Below, one piece after another: positions 41,957 through 51,341 of a stretch of DNA of 64,000 bases; position 1 is the first letter of the stretch, and the number at the start of each line of letters is the position of its first letter. This DNA is from Chryseolinea soli. Lineage in GTDB: Bacteria; Bacteroidota; Bacteroidia; Cytophagales; Cyclobacteriaceae. Both the position numbers and the translations under genes were made by a program. The notes beneath the pieces were generated by a model. That model did not search any database. It was given only the letters and a program-made list of their open reading frames with translations, and was not told where the DNA came from. The stretch covers positions 7,812,001 through 7,876,000 of the forward strand of contig NZ_CP032382.1 of NCBI RefSeq assembly GCF_003589925.1, written 5' to 3'.

Positions 41957-44900
41957 ATGCTATCGGTTGACTTTGTAAAAAGACGAAAAGCGCTCTTTCT
42001 GGGGCTGTTGCTGGTCATTTTGGGTCAGTGGAACGTCTATGGACAGGGTTGCAGCTGCCCGCCGATAACCACCTGCGGATGTACGGTCGGGCTTACAAAA
42101 ATGACCGTGCAGTTCACCGGTCTGTTGGGCCTCACCGTAGACGTCCAGGACGGGGGTGGTAATATCTACACCGGCTTGCTTTTACTTCCCGGCAGTACAT
42201 TCACCGTGCAAAGTTCTGCCGGCGCCGGGAATCCGTTTGTGGGCAATCAAGTGACCATCCGCACCACGCTGCTGGTACTGGCCAATATCAACACCTCTTG
42301 TACGAACCAGGTAAAGATCGGGACCACCTTTGGCAACTTTACGGTGACCGGCGGTGAGAGCGTGGGTGGCGCGCCCATTTGCTGTCTGAACATGGAGAGC
42401 ACGCCCCCGAACTTTACCTCTTGCCCACCGAACGTCGACGTGCCCGCCGATGCCTCAGCCTGCGGCACGAATGTCACCTGGACAGCCCCGACGGTAACCG
42501 ACAACTGCGCCGTGGCCAGCGTGATCCCCGACCATAACCCGGGCGATTTTTTCCCGGTAGGTACCACCGTCGTCAAGTATACCGCGACGGATAATTACGG
42601 CAACACACAAAATTGTTCCTTTAACGTCAGGGTCCGCGACCAAACGGCGCCCGTATTTGCGGGGTGTCCCGCCAGTTTTTCGGTACCCGTCAATCCCACC
42701 ACCTGCAACGCGGTCGTGAACTGGACACCACCCACCGCCACGGACAACTGCGATGGGGCCATCACGCCGACCAGCCCCAGCACTTCAGGAACAACCCTTG
42801 GGCTGGGCCCACACACCATCACCTATACCGCCCAGGACAGCGAAGGCAACCAAAGCACGTGTTCATTTACGGTGACGGTGACCGACAATACGCCGCCCGT
42901 ACTCGCCGGCTGCCCGACAGACTTTTCGGTAGCCGTCAACCCCGTCACCTGCAACGCAGTCGTGAACTGGACAGCGCCCACCGCTACGGACAACTGTGGG
43001 GGCGTTATCACGCCGACCAGTCCCAATGTTCCGGGGTCAACCTTTGCACTAGGCCCGCACACCATTACCTACACCGCCAACGATGGCCGGGGTAATCAAA
43101 GCACCTGTTCTTTTGTCGTAACCGTAACGGACAACACGGCCCCGGTACTCGCCGGGTGCCCTACAGACTTTTCGGTATCCGTCAATCCCACTACCTGTGA
43201 TGCCGTAGTGAACTGGACACCGCCAACGGCCACGGACAATTGTGCCGGGTCTATCACACCGACCAGTCCCGATACACCTGGCGCAACCTTTGCCTTGGGC
43301 ACACATACGGTTACCTACACGGCCGACGATGGCAATGGAAACCAAAGCACGTGTTCTTTTGTGGTGACCGTCACCGACAACACCGCACCGGTATTCGCCG
43401 GGTGTCCCGCAGACTTTTCCGTATCGGTCAAACCCACTACTTGTGACGCGGTCGTGAACTGGACGGCGCCGACGGCTACAGACAACTGTGTTGGACCGAT
43501 CACCCCGACCAGCCCCGACACTCCGGGAGCGACATTTGCATTGGGCCCACATACCATTACCTACACCGCCGATGACGGCAATGGAAACCAAAGCACGTGT
43601 TCTTTTGTGGTAACCGTCACCGATAACACAGCACCCGTATTGGTTGGATGTCCCGCAGACTTTTCCGTATCGGTCAACCCCACTACCTGCGATGCTGTTG
43701 TGAACTGGACGCCGCCCACGGCGACCGACAACTGCGCCGGATCGATTACCCCGACCAGTCCCGATGCACCGGGAGCAACCTTTGCGCTGGGCGCCCATAC
43801 CATTACCTACACGGCCAACGATGGCAATGGCAATCAGAGCACTTGTTCTTTCATTGTGACGGTCACCGATAATACAGCGCCCGTATTGGCCGGGTGTCCT
43901 ACTGACTTTTCCGTATCGGTAAACCCCACTACCTGTGATGCTGTCGTGAACTGGACGCCGCCCACCGCCACCGACAATTGTGCTGTGTCTATCACGCCGA
44001 CCAGCCCCGATGCTCCGGGGGCAACCTTTGGGTTAGGCGCACACACCATTACCTACACCGCCGACGACGGCAATGGAAACCAAAGCACGTGTTCTTTTGT
44101 GGTGACCGTCACCGACAACACCGCGCCGGTATTCGCCGGGTGTCCCACAGACTTTTCAGTATCGGTCAACCCCTCTACTTGTGACGCGATCGTGAACTGG
44201 ACACCGCCGACGGCGACAGACAACTGTGCTGGACCGATCACGCCGACCAGCCCCGATGCACCGGGAGCAACCTTTGCGCTGGGCGCGCACACCATTACCT
44301 ACACGGCCGATGACGGCAATGGCAATCAGAGTACTTGTTCTTTTGTTGTAACCGTGACCGATAACACCGCACCGGTATTCGCCGGGTGCCCTGCAGACTT
44401 TTCAGTATCCGTTAACCCTACTACCTGTGACGCCGTCGTGAACTGGACGCCACCCACGGCTACGGATAACTGTGCCGGGTCTATCGCGCCGACCAGTCCC
44501 GATGCACCGGGAGCAACCTTTGCGCTGGGCGCACATACCATTACCTACACGGCCGATGATGGCAATGGCAATCTGAATACTTGTTCTTTTGTTGTAACCG
44601 TAACCGATAACACAGCGCCGGTATTGGCCGGGTGCCCTACAGACTTTTCAGTATCTGTTAACCCCACTACCTGTGACGCTGTCGTGAACTGGACGCCACC
44701 AACGGCAACAGACAATTGTGCCGGATCTATCACGCCGACTAGTCCTGATGCGCCGGGAGCAACTTTTGCCTTGGGTGCACATACGATTACCTACACCGCC
44801 GACGATGGCAATGGAAACCAAAGCACTTGTTCTTTTGTGCTAACCGTAACTGATAACACGGCACCGGTATTTGCCGGTTGTCCTGCAGACTTTTCAGTAT

Positions 44901-47900
44901 CCGTTAACCCCGCTACTTGTGACGCGGTCGTGAACTGGACGCCGCCGACGGCCACGGACAATTGTGTTGGATCTATCACGCCGACCAGTCCCGATGCGCC
45001 GGGAGCAACCTTTGCGTTGGGCGCGCATACCATTACCTACACGGCCGACGACGGCAGTGGCAATCTGAGTACTTGTTCTTTTATCGTAACCGTCACGGAT
45101 AACACCGCACCGGTATTCGCCGGGTGTCCTGCAGACTTTTCGGTAGCCGTCGATCCGGCTACCTGTGACGCCATCGTGAACTGGACGCCTCCCACGGCAA
45201 CAGACAATTGTGCTGGGTCAATCACACCGACTAGTCCCGATGCACCGGGTGCAACCTTCGCGTTGGGCGCACATACCATTACCTACACAGCCGACGATGG
45301 TCATGGCAATCTGAGTACTTGTTCCTTTGTTGTAAACGTAACCGATAACACCGCACCGGTATTCGCCGGGTGTCCTGCTGACTTTTCAGTATCTGTCAAC
45401 CCCACTACGTGTGACGCGATCGTGAACTGGACGCCGCCGACGGCAACAGACATTTGTGCCGGATCTATCACCCCGACCAGTCCCGATGCGCCGGGAGCAA
45501 CCTTTGCGTTAGGCGCACATACGATTACCTACACCGCCGATGATGGCCATGGCAACCTGAGTACTTGTTCTTTTGTCGTAACCGTAACCGATAACACGGC
45601 CCCGGTGTTGGTGGGTTGTCCCACAGACTTTTCGGTTTCCACCGATCCAGCTACCTGTGACGCCGTCGTGAACTGGACGCCTCCGACTGCGACTGATAAT
45701 TGTGCGGGGTCTGTCATCCCGACCAGTCCCGATTCGCCGGGAGCAACCTTTACGTTGGGTGCACATACGATTACCTACACCGCCGATGACGGCCATGGCA
45801 ACCTGAGTACTTGTTCTTTTGTCGTCACGGTCACGGATAACACGCCTCCTGTGTTAGCAGGTTGCCCTACAGACTTTTCGGTTTCCGTCGATCCGGCTAC
45901 CTGTGACGCCATCGTGAATTGGACGGCGCCGACGGCCACGGACAATTGCGCGGGAGCACTCACCCCGACCAGCCCCGATGCCCCGGGAGCAACCTTTGCA
46001 CTGGGTGTACATACGATTACCTACACCGCCGACGATGGCCATGGCAATCTGAGTACCTGTTCTTTTATTGTGACGGTCACCGATAACACACCACCCGTAT
46101 TTGCCGGTTGTCCTGCGGATTTTTCAGTATCCGCCGATCCAGGTTCCTGCGACGCCGTCGTGAACTGGACGCCGCCAACGGCTACGGACAATTGTGCTGG
46201 ATCGCTTGTTCCCACGAGTCCTGATGCTCCGGGAGCAACCTTCGCGCTGGGCGCACATACCATTACCTACACAGCAGACGATGGTCATGGCAATCTGAGT
46301 ACTTGTTCTTTTGTCGTAACCGTCACCGATAACACACCGCCGGTATTCGCCGGTTGTCCTGCAGACTTTTCAGTATCCGTCGATCCCGCTACCTGTGACG
46401 CCGTCGTGAATTGGACGCCCCCCACCGCTACAGACAACTGCGGGCCGCTCACGCCGACCAGTCCCGATGCGCCCGGAGCAACGTTTGCGTTGGGCGTACA
46501 TACCATTACCTACACGGCAGACGATGGTCATGGAAACCAAAGCACCTGTTCTTTTATTGTAACCGTAACCGATGACACACCGCCGATATTCGCCGGTTGT
46601 CCCGCAGACTTTTCAGTATCCGTAGATCCCGCTACCTGTGACGCCGTCGTGAATTGGACGCCGCCCACCGCGACAGACAACTGCGGGCCAATCACGCCGA
46701 CCAGTCCCGATGCACCCGGAGCAACCTTTGCGCTGGGCACGCATACCATTGCCTACACAGCCGACGATGGCCATGGAAACCAAAGCACGTGCTCCTTTAT
46801 CGTGACCGTCACCGACAACACACCTCCTGTATTCTCCGGCTGTCCTGCAGACTTTTCGGTGCCCGTCGACCCCGCGACCTGCAACGCCGTGGTGACGTGG
46901 ACACCGCCGACGGCTACCGACAATTGTGCCGGGTCTATCACGCCGACCAGTCCCGATGCGCCGGGCGCAACCTTTGCGTTGGGCGCGCACATCATTACTT
47001 ACACGGCCGACGATGGCCATGGCAATCAGAATACTTGTTCTTTTACGGTGACGGTGACGGATGGCACCAAACCCGTGTTCACCAATTGTCCCGCCAACAT
47101 TTCGTTGCCGACAGACGTCACGTCATGTACGGCGGTAGCGACTTGGGTGCTGCCCACTGTTACCGACAACTGCGACGCCACGCCGGGCCTCAGCAGCAAC
47201 TTCAATTCGGGAGACGCCTTCACGGTGGGTGTGCATACCGTTACGTATGAGGCAACCGATGCGGCAGGTAACAAAGAAACGTGCTCGTTTACCGTTACGG
47301 TAGAAGACCACATCAACCCGACGTTTACAAGTTGTCCTTCCAACATTGTTGCTTCTGCCAGCGCCACGTCTTGCGACGCGACCGTATCGTGGGTCGCTCT
47401 CACGGCAGGTGACAATTGTACGGCAACGCCCGCTGTGACCAGTAATTTTAATCCCGGCGACGTGTTCCCCATCGGGGTGACCACGGTAACCTACACCGCG
47501 ACAGACGTAGCGGGGAACACCACCACGTGTTCCTTCAGCGTGACGGTCAATGACAATACTGCACCCGTGTTCACCGGTTGTCCAACGGCTGTTACTGTAG
47601 CGGCCGATGCTTCTTGCCAGGCCGTGGCAACCTGGAACCCGCCCGTGGCGAAGGATAACTGTTCCTTTACGCTCACCAGCAATCACAATCCAGGCGAAAC
47701 TTTCCCGCAGGGGACTACGCCGGTTATCTACACCGCTACCGATCCCGCGGGCAACGTGACCACGTGTTCCTTCAACGTGATTGTGCGCGACGCCATCGCG
47801 CCCGTGTTCAGCAATTGTCCGGTCGACTTCACGGTTGCTGTGGGCGCGGGTTGTGGCGCAAACGTAAATTGGATCGCACCTGCCGTGACCGACAATTGCA

Positions 47901-48802
47901 CGGGAACGCTCACGCTGACAAGTGACCACGCCCCCGGCGACTTCTTTGCCGCTGGCACCACCACGGTAACCTACAAGGCAACCGACGTCGCGGGCAACGT
48001 TGCCACATGTTCGTTTGCCGTGACCGTTGAGGATACTACGCCACCCGTATTTCAAAATTGCCCCGCTCAAATTTCAGTCGCGGCCGACAACTCCTGTGGG
48101 GCGGTCGTGAATTGGACATCGCCAACGGCTTCGGACAACTGCAGCGTGAGCGTAGTCAGTACGCATCAGCCCGGTGAAAGATTTGATATCGGCACCGTCG
48201 AAGTCGTGTATACCGCCACCGACATCTATGGCAATGCGTCGGTTTGCCGCTTCAATGTGACGGTGCGGAATGAGGAGCTGCCAACATTTGCCGGATGCCC
48301 CAGCGATGTATATGCGAGATGCGGCGAGTCAGGACAGGTGGTCGTGAGTTGGGAACCGCCGACCGCTACAACGCGGTGCGGGGACTTGTCGCTCACGGGT
48401 TCGCATGAACCGGGTGAAACGTTTTCCGTGGGTACAACACCGGTAGTCTATACCGCCGCGAACGACGCAGGTAAAACGATAACCTGCAACTTCAACGTCA
48501 TCGTGGATTATGAAGAACTGGAGATTGAAGTCACCAAGGTGGTAACGCCCGACGGCGATGGGCAAAATGATGACTGGATCGTTGTGAACATCGAAAAATT
48601 CGCCCGCAACAAAGTGCTTGTTTTAGACCGGTGGGGCAGCGTCATTTACCAGGCTTCGGGATATAACAATAGTACGATGGTTTGGAACGGTGTGAGCTCG
48701 AATGGCGTTCAGGTACCCACGGGTACGTATTATTATGTCATCGAAGTGGATTTTCTGCAGAAGCATTTGAAGAAGAGTGGATTTATTGAATTGCTGCGAT
48801 AG
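41957..48802 (+). CDS. Giant HYR-repeat adhesin with type B T9SS sorting domain
   Basis: 2281 residues. A signal peptide (to about residue 30, LGQWNVYGQ) and a Cys-rich N-terminal domain are followed by 25 HYR modules, Ig-like units with two conserved Cys each. Module 1 (PPNFTSCPPNVDVPADAS) and modules 20-25 are diverged; modules 2-19 are 81-82 residues each and almost identical (theme APVFAGCPADFSVSVNPTTC, then WTPPTATDNCAGSITPTSPD). The C-terminal 90 residues form the gliding-motility/CHU_C type B sorting domain: VTPDGDGQNDDWIV, KVLVLDRWGSVIYQ and GVQVPTGTYYYVIEV. It is exported by the T9SS and anchored at the surface, probably as an adhesin. One module (13) has DIC instead of DNC. The PorP/SprF gene starts 1 base after its stop, matching the known pairing of type B substrates with SprF-like partners. 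Confidence 0.95.
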   Translation: MLSVDFVKRRKALFLGLLLVILGQWNVYGQGCSCPPITTCGCTVGLTKMTVQFTGLLGLTVDVQDGGGNIYTGLLLLPGSTFTVQSSAGAGNPFVGNQVTIRTTLLVLANINTSCTNQVKIGTTFGNFTVTGGESVGGAPICCLNMESTPPNFTSCPPNVDVPADASACGTNVTWTAPTVTDNCAVASVIPDHNPGDFFPVGTTVVKYTATDNYGNTQNCSFNVRVRDQTAPVFAGCPASFSVPVNPTTCNAVVNWTPPTATDNCDGAITPTSPSTSGTTLGLGPHTITYTAQDSEGNQSTCSFTVTVTDNTPPVLAGCPTDFSVAVNPVTCNAVVNWTAPTATDNCGGVITPTSPNVPGSTFALGPHTITYTANDGRGNQSTCSFVVTVTDNTAPVLAGCPTDFSVSVNPTTCDAVVNWTPPTATDNCAGSITPTSPDTPGATFALGTHTVTYTADDGNGNQSTCSFVVTVTDNTAPVFAGCPADFSVSVKPTTCDAVVNWTAPTATDNCVGPITPTSPDTPGATFALGPHTITYTADDGNGNQSTCSFVVTVTDNTAPVLVGCPADFSVSVNPTTCDAVVNWTPPTATDNCAGSITPTSPDAPGATFALGAHTITYTANDGNGNQSTCSFIVTVTDNTAPVLAGCPTDFSVSVNPTTCDAVVNWTPPTATDNCAVSITPTSPDAPGATFGLGAHTITYTADDGNGNQSTCSFVVTVTDNTAPVFAGCPTDFSVSVNPSTCDAIVNWTPPTATDNCAGPITPTSPDAPGATFALGAHTITYTADDGNGNQSTCSFVVTVTDNTAPVFAGCPADFSVSVNPTTCDAVVNWTPPTATDNCAGSIAPTSPDAPGATFALGAHTITYTADDGNGNLNTCSFVVTVTDNTAPVLAGCPTDFSVSVNPTTCDAVVNWTPPTATDNCAGSITPTSPDAPGATFALGAHTITYTADDGNGNQSTCSFVLTVTDNTAPVFAGCPADFSVSVNPATCDAVVNWTPPTATDNCVGSITPTSPDAPGATFALGAHTITYTADDGSGNLSTCSFIVTVTDNTAPVFAGCPADFSVAVDPATCDAIVNWTPPTATDNCAGSITPTSPDAPGATFALGAHTITYTADDGHGNLSTCSFVVNVTDNTAPVFAGCPADFSVSVNPTTCDAIVNWTPPTATDICAGSITPTSPDAPGATFALGAHTITYTADDGHGNLSTCSFVVTVTDNTAPVLVGCPTDFSVSTDPATCDAVVNWTPPTATDNCAGSVIPTSPDSPGATFTLGAHTITYTADDGHGNLSTCSFVVTVTDNTPPVLAGCPTDFSVSVDPATCDAIVNWTAPTATDNCAGALTPTSPDAPGATFALGVHTITYTADDGHGNLSTCSFIVTVTDNTPPVFAGCPADFSVSADPGSCDAVVNWTPPTATDNCAGSLVPTSPDAPGATFALGAHTITYTADDGHGNLSTCSFVVTVTDNTPPVFAGCPADFSVSVDPATCDAVVNWTPPTATDNCGPLTPTSPDAPGATFALGVHTITYTADDGHGNQSTCSFIVTVTDDTPPIFAGCPADFSVSVDPATCDAVVNWTPPTATDNCGPITPTSPDAPGATFALGTHTIAYTADDGHGNQSTCSFIVTVTDNTPPVFSGCPADFSVPVDPATCNAVVTWTPPTATDNCAGSITPTSPDAPGATFALGAHIITYTADDGHGNQNTCSFTVTVTDGTKPVFTNCPANISLPTDVTSCTAVATWVLPTVTDNCDATPGLSSNFNSGDAFTVGVHTVTYEATDAAGNKETCSFTVTVEDHINPTFTSCPSNIVASASATSCDATVSWVALTAGDNCTATPAVTSNFNPGDVFPIGVTTVTYTATDVAGNTTTCSFSVTVNDNTAPVFTGCPTAVTVAADASCQAVATWNPPVAKDNCSFTLTSNHNPGETFPQGTTPVIYTATDPAGNVTTCSFNVIVRDAIAPVFSNCPVDFTVAVGAGCGANVNWIAPAVTDNCTGTLTLTSDHAPGDFFAAGTTTVTYKATDVAGNVATCSFAVTVEDTTPPVFQNCPAQISVAADNSCGAVVNWTSPTASDNCSVSVVSTHQPGERFDIGTVEVVYTATDIYGNASVCRFNVTVRNEELPTFAGCPSDVYARCGESGQVVVSWEPPTATTRCGDLSLTGSHEPGETFSVGTTPVVYTAANDAGKTITCNFNVIVDYEELEIEVTKVVTPDGDGQNDDWIVVNIEKFARNKVLVLDRWGSVIYQASGYNNSTMVWNGVSSNGVQVPTGTYYYVIEVDFLQKHLKKSGFIELLR
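42644..47065 (+). repeat. Tandem array of 18 near-identical 246-base units inside the HYR gene
   Basis: Units begin at the ACG/ACC codon of the (T)APV motif; for example 42644, 42890 and 43136 are exactly 246 bases apart. Sixteen units are 246 bases and two (modules 17 and 18) are 243, having lost one codon. Several neighbours differ mainly at synonymous sites, and variants such as ADFSV/TDFSV and NPTTC/DPATC are shuffled along the array, suggesting unequal crossing-over or gene conversion. Confidence 0.9.
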
Positions 48803-48803
48803 T

Positions 48804-49736
48804 ATGGGAACACGGCTACGATATGTTTTTTTTAGAGCCGCGTTATCGGCGGGGGTGCTCATGTTTTCTTTTCAGCAGGGCGCGGCCCAACAAAAGGTGC
48901 AGTTCAGCCAGTATATGTTCAACAACCTGGTCATCAATCCCGCCTATGCCGGTGCCGATGAGGCCCTGAGTCTTACGTTTATCGATCGAAGACAATGGAG
49001 CGGTGTCGACGATGCACCCACCACGCAAACGCTTTCGGGACACACGCTGTTCAAGAAAAAACATTTCGGGTTGGGTGCCACCCTCGTGAACGATCAGTAT
49101 GGTGTTCACAAAAACCTGAGTGCGCTAACCGACTATGCCTATCACCTGCAGGTCGGCAAAAAATCATTCCTGTCGTTGGGGCTGCAGGCCGGCGTGCACA
49201 ATACCCGTTCGGACTATGCTTCCCTGATCGGGGGTGTTACAAACGATCCCCGCCTATACGCCAACGTCTCTCAAACGTTCTTTGACTTTGGGGCGGGCAT
49301 TTATTTCAGGAGTCCCCGGTTGCACGTCGGATTGTCGGCACCGCAGTTGCTTCCCGAAACGCTTTCCCTCAGCGATACGCTTTCGGTTCGTTTGAGTCGC
49401 GCCAATTATTTCCTGTTCACAAAATATCGGATCACGCAAAACGAAAGCATCGAATACGAACCCTCCATACTGTTAAAGTATTTTCCAGGATTGCCTTTCT
49501 CTTACGACGTGAACATCAACATGATCTATCGCAAAGTGTTAACGCTGGGCCTCTCCTACCGGAAACGGGAATCGGTGGATTTTCTATTAAAGGCGCAGAT
49601 CACGCCGCAGTTCCAGATCGGATACGCCTACGACCACGCCATTGGCGACGTCGCCCGGATCAGCAACGGCTCGCACGAGCTGATGGTACAATATCTTTTC
49701 AAGTACGTAGAAACCAAGGTGGCCTCGCCGCGATGA
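48804..49736 (+). CDS. PorP/SprF family type IX secretion system membrane protein
   Basis: 310 residues from ATG 48804, one base after the adhesin stop. A signal peptide ends near QQGAAQ. The PorP/SprF hallmark follows directly: QKVQFSQYMFNNLVINPAYA, then RRQWSGVDDAPTTQTLSGHT and GLGATLVNDQYGVHKNLSAL. The rest is an outer-membrane beta-barrel (FFDFGAGIYFRSPRLHVGLS, FQIGYAYDHAIGDVARISNG). Proteins of this family associate with type B sorting domains and help retain their T9SS substrates at the surface, so this is very likely the dedicated partner of the HYR adhesin upstream. Its stop overlaps the next start (ATGA at 49733). Confidence 0.95.
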   Translation: MGTRLRYVFFRAALSAGVLMFSFQQGAAQQKVQFSQYMFNNLVINPAYAGADEALSLTFIDRRQWSGVDDAPTTQTLSGHTLFKKKHFGLGATLVNDQYGVHKNLSALTDYAYHLQVGKKSFLSLGLQAGVHNTRSDYASLIGGVTNDPRLYANVSQTFFDFGAGIYFRSPRLHVGLSAPQLLPETLSLSDTLSVRLSRANYFLFTKYRITQNESIEYEPSILLKYFPGLPFSYDVNINMIYRKVLTLGLSYRKRESVDFLLKAQITPQFQIGYAYDHAIGDVARISNGSHELMVQYLFKYVETKVASPR

Positions 49737-51337
49737 CCCAAACACGCATCATGAAAAACGGGAACCTACTTTTGTTGCTCCTTCTCCTCGCGGTGCAGAC
49801 CGCGGAGGGACAGCAAACGGTTTTCGGATTGTTCAGAAGCGAAGTAGGTCTTGGGGACAAATACTATAAGGACAAAAATTACACGGAGGCCTTAAAGCTG
49901 TACATGGAAGCCTCCCGAAAGAACCCGGATGTCCAACTCAGAATTGCACGGTGTTATTATTCGCTCAAAGAGTATTCGACCGCCGTTACCTACTATGGCC
50001 GTTATTTGAAAGAAAAGCGGTCGCTCCCCTGGAGTGATACTTACTATTATGCGGAAGTCCAGGCCGCGACCGGGAACTACAAGGCCGCGATCGAATACTA
50101 CCAAAAGCACTTGTCTAATAAAAAGGACGACGAGCTCGCCATGCGAAAGATATGGCGGCTCAGCAACATCAAATATCTGTACGAAGATTCCTCGCACTTT
50201 GCCGTCAGACCCATTTCGCTGAACACGGAATACGGAGAGTTGTGTGCCACACCCTACAAAAACCGGATCGTGTTCATGTCGAACCGGAAAGAGCCCGAGC
50301 TTGTCGAAAAGGTGAACGCCGTCATGAACGCGCCTTTTTACAAGATCTACTCGGCCCGCGTCCTGCCCGGCACGAGTGCTAACGGGGGGCACCAATACGA
50401 TAAGCCATCGCTTTTCAGCAAGGAGCTGGCCTCGCGATTGAACGCCGGACCGGTAGTGTTTTATGACAAGGAGCAAAAGATGGCCTTCATATCGGCTGCG
50501 CATGAAACGGGGCACGGGGGTGATCGGAATCTGCAACTGTTTTTTGCCGAATGGAAAAACGGCGAATGGACCGAGACGGATCCCTTTCCATACAACAGCC
50601 GGTATCATTCCATTAGCGATCCGACGATCAGTGAAGACGGCAAGGTACTTTATTTTTCATCCGACATGGGCGGCGGTCAGGGTGGCAAGGACTTGTACCG
50701 GTCTACGTTCGAGGATGGAAAATGGACACAGCCGGAAAACCTCGGTGAAACCGTGAACACACCCTATGACGAAGTCTTCCCCTTCCTGCATGAAAACCGG
50801 ACCCTTTATTTTTCGTCTAATGGCCACCCCGGCATGGGCGGCCTTGATATTTTCGAGACCGCCATCAAAGCCGACGGCTATAGCGAGCCGCGCAATGTGG
50901 GCTACCCGATCAACACCAGCTATGACGATTTCGGCATGACCGTAGACGAGCAGGATACCCACGGCTACTTTTCGTCCAACAGAAAAAATGGCGGCTTCAA
51001 CGACGACCTCTACGAATTTGACATGGACCTGCAAACCTATCCGGTTAGCATCGCCGGCATTGTTAAATTGAAAGAACACGCCTGGACCGATGACTCGGCG
51101 ATCACCGCTATGCCCCAAACGAAGATCTATCTCGTGGACAACTTGCGCAACACGACGGTATTTGAAACCGTTACCGATAACCATGGAAATTTTTCCGTGG
51201 TGGTACCGTATCTTAGCGAATATGTTATCCGCGCGGTTGGAGCCGATGGGAAACAAAGCGTTGTCGTGTTCGAAGTCCCAAGACATCAGCGGCAAGTCGG
51301 CGCCCATGAAATTGTATTTGTAAAAGACACCTTCTAG
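49733..51337 (+). CDS. TPR and PD40 (WD40-like) repeat protein of a PorP/SprF operon
   Basis: 534 residues. ATG 49733 overlaps the porP stop; Met7 (49751) is an alternative that gives a shorter signal peptide (MKNGNLLLLLLLLAVQTAEG). Residues about 35-150 are TPR-like helices (YYKDKNYTEALKLYMEASRK, ARCYYSLKEYSTAVTYYGRY, TGNYKAAIEYYQKHL). Residues about 170-420 hold PD40 beta-propeller repeats (DPTISEDGKVLYFSSDMGGG, EVFPFLHENRTLYFSSNGHP, GMTVDEQDTHGYFSSNRKNG). Residues about 435-530 look like a carboxypeptidase-regulatory-like fold. Many relatives end in an OmpA peptidoglycan-binding domain; here it is missing, so cell-wall anchoring would need another partner. It is expected to be periplasmic and to work with the PorP/SprF protein. 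Confidence 0.88.
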   Translation: MTQTRIMKNGNLLLLLLLLAVQTAEGQQTVFGLFRSEVGLGDKYYKDKNYTEALKLYMEASRKNPDVQLRIARCYYSLKEYSTAVTYYGRYLKEKRSLPWSDTYYYAEVQAATGNYKAAIEYYQKHLSNKKDDELAMRKIWRLSNIKYLYEDSSHFAVRPISLNTEYGELCATPYKNRIVFMSNRKEPELVEKVNAVMNAPFYKIYSARVLPGTSANGGHQYDKPSLFSKELASRLNAGPVVFYDKEQKMAFISAAHETGHGGDRNLQLFFAEWKNGEWTETDPFPYNSRYHSISDPTISEDGKVLYFSSDMGGGQGGKDLYRSTFEDGKWTQPENLGETVNTPYDEVFPFLHENRTLYFSSNGHPGMGGLDIFETAIKADGYSEPRNVGYPINTSYDDFGMTVDEQDTHGYFSSNRKNGGFNDDLYEFDMDLQTYPVSIAGIVKLKEHAWTDDSAITAMPQTKIYLVDNLRNTTVFETVTDNHGNFSVVVPYLSEYVIRAVGADGKQSVVVFEVPRHQRQVGAHEIVFVKDTF

Positions 51338-51341
51338 CGAT

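Noticed and set aside
42644..47065. Possible CRISPR-like repeat array
   Set aside because: Units are 246 bases, contiguous, in frame and coding for HYR domains; there are no spacers and no cas genes.
42247..48070. Many long open frames on the minus strand across the HYR gene
   Set aside because: They repeat with the same 246-base period and encode shuffled shadows of the repeat; codon bias and domain content belong to the plus-strand frame only.
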